Below, piece after piece: positions 57,386 to 64,000 of a DNA stretch of 64,000 nt. The translations under genes and the position numbers were made by a program. The notes below the pieces were generated by a model. That model was not told the DNA's origin. It did no database searches and was given only the letters and a program-made list of their open reading frames with translations. The DNA is from Akanthomyces muscarius (Eukaryota; Ascomycota; Sordariomycetes; Hypocreales; Cordycipitaceae): NCBI RefSeq assembly GCF_028009165.1, contig NC_079242.1:806001-870000 (forward strand), given 5' to 3'. The stretch's first letter is position 1, and each line of letters starts with the position of its first letter.

Positions 57386-58803
57386 GGTCTGGCTGGGGGC
57401 GTCGGCAATTTCTTAGCAATGTTTTTGAAAATTCCCCATCCATCAAAGTGAGCGTAAATTTTTTCTAACCTGGTTCAATACGACGCTGTTGCTGCATGCA
57501 TGTACGCAGGCCCATGTCGCAGCGGTGGGGTGCATCAGTGCCCACAGCAGCTTTGCAAGCTCTGCCTGCCAACTGGTCCAGTACCAGTAGTCTCGCTGTA
57601 GCCGCGCTGTGGCCGGGGTTCTTTGCGCTGCTGCAGCCTGCAAGTGAGGCACTGAGGCTGCGGCCACATTCCTTCAGCGCACGCAAACAGCGCCGTGGCA
57701 GCCGCTTTACAGCGCCCGCTGGGGCTGGCGGAGCTGCCGACAGCCAGTCTGCGGGTCGCTGATGTCATTTTGCCCTTTTTTTTTCTCTGTTCGTCTTTTG
57801 CTGCCGCCCACCAACAAGCTTGTCCGCCAACCCCCGCCAGTTTTTTTTTTTTTCACCCTAGCTTTTTTTCCTCTCTCTGAGCTGCAGCAAGGGCCTTTGC
57901 ACCAAGTGGACTGCAGTTTGCTAGTCAGTGACCGTTTCGGGAAATGGGGGGCTCGTTCGGAGGGGCGCCGAGGCGGGGAGCCCTTGGTTGTAAGTACTGA
58001 AGAGGCATCGACAGTGATGAGACAAAAAATACCGCCGGCTTCTGATCTGGTCATGACCTGTTCTGCAGCCTGTGGCGCCATTTACCGACTTGCATTGCAT
58101 GGATAGAAAGAAAAAAAAATGTTCTCGGCGCCATTGTGGCTGGCAAGCTGGCTTACGGGCTGATGGCGCCTGGCCAATGCCGAACCGACCCCGGCCTGCG
58201 CTCAATCAGTAGTCGACGTACTTTGATACGGCAGCAGCTAGATAACGGACAGCCATCGCCCGGGGTAGAAACCACATGATCGGACCGTATGCCGTGTTGA
58301 GAACAGCTGCCGTGCAGACGCCGCGCATCATTAAACTACGTCTGCTGGGCACGTAGGGTAGGCCTCCAATACCCGTGGCACCGTAGGGTTTTCAAGGGCA
58401 ACGACTCGAGCATGTTTGATGCTCGTTGGGCTAGCGATGCTTCTGTATTAGTAGATGTACACAACATGGCTCCCAGTTAAGCTTCCTCACTTATTCAAGT
58501 CGGTCTTTAAACGTTCTGTCGTGATTTACGAGTTACACGCCGCTGCACCCTTCACTAGCCCATAATACAATGGCATTGCCCCTCCTCACCGCAATGCCTC
58601 TTCGAATAGGACAAGACAGAAGCGTAACAATGAGTTGGCCTATTAAGCCCTTCAGCAAACGCATCTCCGGACATGACCGATTTCTCTCCCGTACTTTGCT
58701 GCATGCCGCAAGTAAGAAATGCCCGTTCCCTGCCAGCCTCACTTGTCCAGTGGATGCAGTGGGCTGCGGGGGCGACTCTATCCACTGTAGCTTGGTTGCC
58801 TTG

Positions 58804-58839
58804 CCACTGTAACCACTGTAACAACTGTAACCACTGTAA
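58804..58839 (+). repeat. CCACTGTAA 9-bp tandem repeat
   Basis: Four units of 9 bp; the third differs at one base (CAACTGTAA). It lies about 300 bp upstream of the BADH start. Confidence 0.85.
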
Positions 58840-59131
58840 CTACCGATCCGTCCTGAACCTCCACTTGGAGCTGCCAACTCGTCCGGCCGGCTTGCGCCTC
58901 TTTCTGTAGCTCCATCATCACCGACTCCCCAAGCTATCTCAGCTGCCATTGCTCAAACGACCTGACCTGCCCTACTCAGCGATAGCTCTCGTGCCAACCG
59001 CCGTCGTCACTCTACCTGCATAGCTTCTACCTACCGACATTTGTCCATCTGGGCAGCGAGCTTTGATTGTCACCTTCACCTCTTGCAACACCACAAACGA
59101 AGCCATCACCACCATCACCACCACCGCCACC

Positions 59132-60661
59132 ATGACCTTTGCGAAAGAGATTCATACCTTCCACTCCGGCCAGCCCCAGTCCAAGACCTCCTCCTCCGCC
59201 AACACCTTCCAGTCCATCGACCCCAGCACCGCCTCGCCGCTCGCCACCATCTACACCTCGACGCGCCAGCAAATCGACGACGCCGTCGCCTCGGCCCAGG
59301 CTGCCTTCCCGGCCTGGTCGCAGACGCCCGCCCCCAAGCGCGCCGCCATCCTGCTCCGCGCCACCGCCATCCTGCGCGAGCGCAACGATGCCCTCGCCCT
59401 GACTGAGACGCTCGACACGGGCAAGGCCTGGTCCGAGACGTCGACCGTTGACGTCGTCACCGGCGCCGACGTCCTCGAGTACTACGCCCACATGGTCGCC
59501 GGCAGCCAGCCCGGCCAGCACACGCGCCTCCGCAGCGACGCCTACGTTCTCACCACCCATGAGCCGCTCGGCGTCTGCGCCGGCATAGGTGCCTGGAACT
59601 ACCCCATTCAGATCGCCCTCTGGAAGTCGGCGCCCTGCCTGGCGGCCGGCAACTGCATGGTCTACAAGCCCAGCGAGGTCACCCCGCTGCACGCCAACAC
59701 CCTCGCCCAGATCTACATGGAGGCCGGCGTGCCCCCGGGCGTCTTCAACGTCGTCTACGGCGACGGCCCCAGCGCCGGCGTGCCCCTCGTCTCCCACCCG
59801 GGCGTCGCCAAGGTCTCCTTCACCGGCCAGGTCAGCACCGGCAGCAAGGTCGCCGCCTCGGCCGCCAAGGACATGAAGGGCATCACCATGGAGCTCGGCG
59901 GCAAGAGCCCCGTCGTCGTGCTCCCCGACGCCGACCCCGAGGACGCCGCCGACGTCGCCATGGCCGCCAACTTCTTCTCCACCGGCCAGGTCTGCACCAA
60001 CGGCACCCGCGTCTTCGTCCCCGACACCCTGCTGCCCGCCGTCGAAAAGGCCCTCGTCAAGCGCTGCCGCGAGGGCATCCGCATGGGCATGCCCCGCGAC
60101 GAGGCCACCAACTTTGGCCCCGTCGTCTCCGCTCCGCACATGGAAAAGGTCAAGGCCTACATCCAGCACGGCAAGGACGTCGACCGCGCCCAGGTCCTCT
60201 ACGACGGCGCCGCCGAGGCCCAGAACAAGAAGCCCACGCCCAACGGCTACTGGGTGCCGCCCGTCATCTTCACCAACTGCACCGACAACATGCGTGTCGC
60301 CCGCGAGGAAATTTTCGGACCCGTCATGTGCATCCTCCCCTACGCGGCCCGCGGCCGCACCCAGGAGCAGTGGCTCCCCGAGGTCGTCCGTCGCGCCAAC
60401 GACACCCCGATGGGCCTTGCCGCCGGCGTCGTCTCCCTCGACGTCGGCCTTGCTCAAGACGTCGTCCGCCAGCTGCATGCCGGCATCACCTGGATCAACA
60501 CCTGGGGCGAGTCGCCTGCCGAGATGCCCGTCGGCGGCTGGAAGATGAGTGGCGTCGGTCTGGAGAATGGCGAGGAGGGCATCCGCGCCTACATGCGCAC
60601 CAAGAGCACGCTGGTGCAGCTTGGCAAGGGTGCCTGCGCAGGCCTGTTTGCGAAGCTGTAA
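59132..60661 (+). CDS. Betaine aldehyde dehydrogenase, peroxisomal
   Basis: A single exon of 509 residues. The ATG at 59132 (CCACCATGA context) is chosen because the upstream frame starts only with TTG. ALDH hallmarks: GVCAGIGAWNYPIQIALWKSAPCLAAGN, KPSEVTPL, VSFTGQVSTG, catalytic Glu254 in MELGGKSP and nucleophile Cys288 in FSTGQVCTNGTR. EEIFGPV and EMPVGGWKMSG follow. GQVCTNGTR and the LDTGKAWSE region are typical of betaine aldehyde dehydrogenases, which oxidise betaine aldehyde to glycine betaine with NAD(P)+. The C-terminus AKL is a PTS1 peroxisomal signal, pairing with SRL on the divergent choline oxidase. Codon use is strongly biased to C at third positions, a sign of high expression. 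Confidence 0.92.
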   Translation: MTFAKEIHTFHSGQPQSKTSSSANTFQSIDPSTASPLATIYTSTRQQIDDAVASAQAAFPAWSQTPAPKRAAILLRATAILRERNDALALTETLDTGKAWSETSTVDVVTGADVLEYYAHMVAGSQPGQHTRLRSDAYVLTTHEPLGVCAGIGAWNYPIQIALWKSAPCLAAGNCMVYKPSEVTPLHANTLAQIYMEAGVPPGVFNVVYGDGPSAGVPLVSHPGVAKVSFTGQVSTGSKVAASAAKDMKGITMELGGKSPVVVLPDADPEDAADVAMAANFFSTGQVCTNGTRVFVPDTLLPAVEKALVKRCREGIRMGMPRDEATNFGPVVSAPHMEKVKAYIQHGKDVDRAQVLYDGAAEAQNKKPTPNGYWVPPVIFTNCTDNMRVAREEIFGPVMCILPYAARGRTQEQWLPEVVRRANDTPMGLAAGVVSLDVGLAQDVVRQLHAGITWINTWGESPAEMPVGGWKMSGVGLENGEEGIRAYMRTKSTLVQLGKGACAGLFAKL

Positions 60662-60981
60662 TTTTACGATTGTTTTACTTTGGTAGCCTGGTTTTGTCTT
60701 GTTTTGTCGGGTACATATAAAAGCGATTTTGCATTGAATGAGAACGAGAAATGTATACTATAACCTCGACTTTTTGACACGTGACGGAACCTGTATTTGA
60801 AGCACTTTTCTCATGCTGCCTCAGTTGGCGTATGGTTACATGAGAAACGATTTGAATGGATAAATTATAAAGCTATTCCATATCCCCAAGTTTCTCAAAC
60901 GTGACCCGTGCCGATGAAAGCGTCTCCGCCGTGCGCCTTCCCCGCGCATTTTTCACTAACCTGCAGCCACACACACCAGCC
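60662..60981. other. Intergenic, BADH 3' flank and VOC promoter
   Basis: 320 bp; A/T-rich 3' flank followed by the VOC gene leader. Nothing else seen. Confidence 0.6.
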
Positions 60982-61386
60982 ATGCCGCACCTCGCCCACG
61001 TCTCCGTCGTCGTCCGCGACTACGACGAGGCCTTGGCTTTCTACATTGACAAGCTCGGCTTCACCCTCGTCGAGGACCGGCCGGTGCCCGAGCAGAACAA
61101 GCGCTGGGTCACGGTCGCCCCGCCCGACGCACCCCCCGGCGCCACGACCGTCCTCCTCGCGCGCGCCTCCTCGCCGGACCAGCTCGCCGCCGTCGGGCGG
61201 CAGACCGGCGACGACCGCGTGTTCCTGTTCCTCGCGACGGATGACTTCCAGCGCGACCACGACAGGCTGACGGCCGCGGGGGTCGAGTGGGCGCGGCCCG
61301 TTGCGGTCAACGACTACGGCACGGTGGCGGTCTTCAAGGACCTGTACGGAAACTTGTGGGATCTGATAGAGTACGCCAAGGCATAA
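60982..61386 (+). CDS. VOC superfamily (glyoxalase/bleomycin resistance fold) protein
   Basis: A single exon of 134 residues from the ATG at 60982; the open frame continues upstream only to a GTG. One complete VOC unit is visible: HLAHVSVVVRDYDEALAFYIDKLGFTLVEDRPVPEQNKRWVTVAPP. A central strand set (TTVLLAR, VFLFLATDDFQRDHDRLTAAGVEW) follows, and the unit ends with VFKDLYGNLWDLIEY. His6 and the Glu in DLIEY sit at the usual metal-ligand positions. Members include glyoxalases, dioxygenases and resistance proteins; the substrate cannot be told from sequence. No targeting signal is seen. It follows BADH on the same strand, which is not evidence of a shared pathway. Confidence 0.82.
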   Translation: MPHLAHVSVVVRDYDEALAFYIDKLGFTLVEDRPVPEQNKRWVTVAPPDAPPGATTVLLARASSPDQLAAVGRQTGDDRVFLFLATDDFQRDHDRLTAAGVEWARPVAVNDYGTVAVFKDLYGNLWDLIEYAKA

Positions 61387-61474
61387 GGTGCCCAGACAGG
61401 ATGATGGAAAAGTCTGTGGAAGCCTTTATAAGGGAGTTATGCTCGGTCTCTGAGCATCCGACAGACGAAAGACG

Positions 61475-61601
61475 GGTTTGGTCGAGTGGTTTCGGCAAAA
61501 GACGACGACATGTGACCGGCAGCAAAGCACGAGATGCAGCACGCATATGTACGAAAATCTTTCTGTGCAAGACTCGAGTTCGAATTTCCGCCTTTGGTGT
61601 A
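61475..61601 (+). other. tRNA-Leu-like relic (A-box and B-box)
   Basis: TTGGTCGAGTGGTTTCGG (from about 61478) matches a tRNA A-box and can form the D-stem GTC/GGC. TGCAAGACTCGAGTTCGAATT (61566 onward, in part) resembles the variable arm and B-box of class II tRNAs such as Leu. The acceptor and anticodon stems do not fold, and the boxes are about 100 nt apart. It is best read as a tRNA pseudogene or SINE head, not a working tRNA. Confidence 0.4.
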
Positions 61602-61854
61602 GTCCGCTGGCCTGTTTCTCAGCCTTCTTTACGGTTCTATGGGATTCCAATGTTTGACTTTGTGGCTGTTGGTTGTGGTTGGTAAACCTTGGGTGTACGC
61701 CATGATGGAGCGCCGCCGACGACATCGGTTTCTCGAGTGTGCAGCAAAACGAAGAAATAACTTCCTTCAATGAAGAAAACGCTACGGTAGTCTCGGAGTC
61801 AGGGCGAGCACAACCAAGTGACGACGAAAGTGTCACATCAAGGGCGGACACACC

Positions 61855-61938
61855 GAGAAGAAGCAAAGAACGACAACACCTAGAGAAGAAAGCGAAGGAC
61901 GACGACACCTAGAGAAGAAACGAAGGACGACGATATGG
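61855..61938 (+). repeat. Tandem repeat, 28-29 bp units
   Basis: Units start at 61855, 61883 and 61912. Each begins GAGAAGAA and carries a CGAAGGACGACGACACCTA-like core. The third unit is partial and diverged. Confidence 0.75.
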
Positions 61939-62251
61939 GACGAGCTAAGAACAAATAGGAAATATGCGTCTGTAAGTTTTGCTTCCACTTTTGATTTTCC
62001 TGGGGGTTTTCTTTTTGTACAATTTTGCAGAAGATCTAGCTTAGCTGTGTTAAGAGACTAAAATGTACTATAGACGTGTTAAGAAAACGGGTAGAATCTT
62101 TTCCACGATAGAAAATGTGTTTTTAGCGTGTGTACTTATAATACCAAATGGTAGGTATATTTATGCTATTCACTGCCTATTTTGTATGTAGGTAACGTCT
62201 ATTAGACTAATTAATGTATTGCGTATCTCAGCGCATTCGTCTTCAAACCTT

Positions 62252-64000
62252 TTAAAAAGGTACAGGGACGTTGCGCTCAAGATAACCGCGCCAAGTCGGC
62301 TGAGTGCGCTTCAGCGTCGTGTTGGACGTGAGCTGCAGGTCCTCAATGGCGCTCGCCCACTTGACCAGCTCGTCCTCGCGCCACGCCGTCTGCAGAATCG
62401 CCAGGCCAAACGGCATGCCCGAGTCGGAGCTCACGCCGACGGGGATCGTCACGGCCGGGTAGCCCGCCTGCGCGGCCTGCTGGTAGCTCTGCCCGACCGC
62501 GGGCGGCACGAGGAGACCGTTGAGGCGCGTGCCGTTGTGGCGCAGCGCGTCGTCGATGCCCTTGCGCGCCGTTGACTGGCAGTAGTTAAGAGCTTGAAAG
62601 TAGGTCTCGTTCTGGACACCCTTGGTCGCCTGCGAGGCGAGGAAGACGTCCTGGCCAGAGTACCACGCCGGGTGGCCGAGGGGCCATGGGCGGCCGCCCT
62701 CGGCGCCGTCATTGTCGATGTTGTACTGGATGATGTCGTCGACGGTGCGCACGTTGGTGTTGGTGAGCTCCTCGAGATACTTGTTCATGTTGTTGTAAAA
62801 GTCAACTTTGACGTACGTCAGCTCCGACTCGTTGGCGCGGCCGCGAGCCGTGTTGCCCCAGTCCCAGTCCCAGCCGTTGGGGCTGACAATGGTCTCAAAG
62901 TCGGTGATTTCCGTGCCGTTGATGATGGTGGCACCCGCGGCGCGCATCATGTCCAGCAGCCGCGTGAGCGCGGCGAGCTGCTCGTCGTCGGCGAAGCGCC
63001 AGTAGCTCATCCACGGCAGGCCGAAGCGCGCGCACTTGAGCGCCGACTTCTTGGCCAGCAGCGAGGCGTAGCCACCCTCGGGCGCCTGCTTGATGCCCTC
63101 GGCGAGCGTGTAGTTGTCGCGCGGGTCGGCGCCGTGGATGGCGTCAAAGACGTACACGGCGTCGCGCACGGTGCGGCCAAAGGAGCCGACCGAGTCCTGG
63201 TGCTCCGTCTCGGGAATGACGCCCGCGCGCGAGGTGCGGCCCACGGTGGGCTTGAACCCAACAAGGGCATTGCGAGAAGCTGGGTTAATGACTATATGGT
63301 GGAAATTAGCATGAGTCGTAGCAATGGGAGTAGGACACGGCGATGGACATACCACTACCGTCGGTCTCGGTGCCGAGCGAAAAGGCAACAACGTTGGCGG
63401 CGACACCAACAGCGCTTCCAGAGCTGCTGCCACCGGGGTTCACGGTCAAGTTGTATGAGCTGCGGCACTGTCCGCCGCGACCGGAGAAGCCCTCTGAGTA
63501 GTTGCTGCTACGCATATCGGCCCACTCGCTGAGCGTGGCCTTGCCAAAGAGCACGGCGCCGGCGTCGCGGAGCTTGGCTACGACGTGCGCGTCGCGGGGC
63601 ACGATGCTGCCAAGAAGGGCGAAGCTTCCGGCTGTCGTCTCCATGTTGTCCTTGGTGCCGATGTTGTCCTTGACGGTAAAGGGAATGCCGTGCAGGGGAC
63701 CGCGGACCTTGCCGCTTTGACGCTCTGCATCGCGCTCGGCGGCAATGGCAAAAACGTCGGGGTTGACTTGCAAGACGGAGCTTGGTGGCGACCGTGTTAG
63801 CCCGAGGCAAAGAAAAAAAACGAGTCGTATGGGAAATGCCTTACTTGATGTACTCTTCAGTCTGGAACGTCCTGGTAAGGTAGCATCCTACCAGCTTCAA
63901 CGACGTCAGGTTGCCCTTTTCCATGGCCTCCTGCATCTGGTCGATGGTGGCCTCCTCCAGCTTGAAGCCGTGGCAGTCGGCCATGGGAAACAGCTCCGTC
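62252..64000 (-). CDS. Amidase signature family hydrolase, 5' end beyond window
   Basis: Visible exons are 64000-63845 (5' partial), 63780-63353 and 63291-62252, with introns of 64 and 61 nt and consistent phases. About 541 residues are seen and the N-terminus is missing. The first part reads FKLEEATIDQMQEAMEKGNLTSLKLVGCYL. Then comes the catalytic Lys in PLHGIPFTVKDNIGT and the Ser/Gly-rich signature NPGGSSSGSAVGVAANVVAFSLGTETDGSV. Next is GFKPTVGRTSRAGVIPETEHQDSVGSFGRTV. The nucleophile Ser in TETDGSV is normally preceded by Gly (GGS); here it is Asp. It ends EDLQLTSNTTLKRTQPTWRGYLERNVPVPF. Fungal enzymes of this group hydrolyse varied amides. The C-terminal extension with N-glycosylation motifs hints at secretion, which cannot be checked without the N-terminus. 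Confidence 0.88.

Larger units (their letters stand above)
56434..59131. other. 2.7 kb divergent control region of the betaine pair
   Basis: No supported gene. Contains a TTTGCA array (57358-57385), a 14-nt T run near 57840 and a 9-bp repeat array (58804-58839). The last 100 bp before the BADH start are C/A-rich with CACCAT repeats, as in fungal 5' leaders. Confidence 0.55.
61387..62251. other. Convergent intergenic with repeat-like relics
   Basis: 865 bp between the VOC gene (plus) and the amidase (minus). Holds a tRNA-like fragment, a short open relic frame (about 61700-61912) and a 28-29 bp tandem repeat, described separately. The right part is A/T-rich. Confidence 0.5.

Noticed and set aside
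59027..60478. 483-codon minus-strand frame
   Set aside because: Antisense to betaine aldehyde dehydrogenase, same GC-bias artefact.
61367..61375. GATA site ATCTGATAG in the VOC gene
   Set aside because: Lies inside coding sequence and departs from the consensus at the last base.
61475..61601. Functional tRNA-Leu gene with intron
   Set aside because: A- and B-boxes are present but acceptor stem ends do not pair and no anticodon loop with U33 can be formed.
62594..63532. 312-codon plus-strand frame
   Set aside because: Antisense to the amidase and crosses its intron; no domain.

Overview
The window is a stretch of nuclear DNA from a filamentous ascomycete, most likely an order Hypocreales (Sordariomycetes) fungus. 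Genes carry short introns (50-160 nt) with GT..AG ends and CTAAC/CTGAC-type branch sites. Third codon positions are C-rich in highly expressed genes. The gene set (fungal Zn2Cys6 regulator, DHA1 transporter, SidA/SidC siderophore pair, DUF1479 protein) is typical of this group. No ribosomal RNA, CRISPR or intact transposon was seen. Exon structures below were built by hand from splice signals and frame, so they are models.

Layout. 1-4.5 kb: 5' part of a secreted tandem-repeat protein, a LAMTOR1/Ego1-like lysosomal anchor protein and a small conserved cysteine-containing protein. 4.5-11 kb: a 6.5 kb gene-poor stretch. 11-29.4 kb: ordinary housekeeping genes (F-box protein, ZNF830/CCDC16-like protein, Mediator MED7, a DHA1 MFS transporter, BYE1-like PHD-TFIIS-SPOC protein, proteasome alpha subunit Pre9, a PAP2 lipid phosphatase, URN1-like WW-FF splicing factor, a Zn2Cys6 transcription factor). 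32.7-52.1 kb: a divergent siderophore locus, sidA (L-ornithine N5-monooxygenase) and a 4804-residue sidC-type NRPS with order A-T-C-A-T-C-T-C-A-T-C-T-C-T-C. 52.3-64 kb: a DUF1479 protein, a divergent pair for choline to glycine betaine (choline oxidase-like GMC enzyme and betaine aldehyde dehydrogenase, both ending in peroxisomal PTS1 tripeptides), a VOC/glyoxalase-fold protein and a truncated-by-window amidase.

How the parts fit. SidA makes N5-hydroxyornithine, which SidC assembles with small amino acids into a ferrichrome-family siderophore, probably ferricrocin. The sidA-sidC intergenic region holds three perfect copies of ATCWGATAA, the site reported for the GATA-type iron repressor SreA, two of them as a perfect 19-bp palindrome. 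The same 9-mer occurs twice, 12 bp apart, about 210-230 bp upstream of the MFS transporter at 15.7-17.4 kb. That makes the transporter a candidate unlinked member of the iron regulon and is the most testable new idea here. The second system is the peroxisomal betaine pair, which shares a 2.7 kb divergent promoter region.
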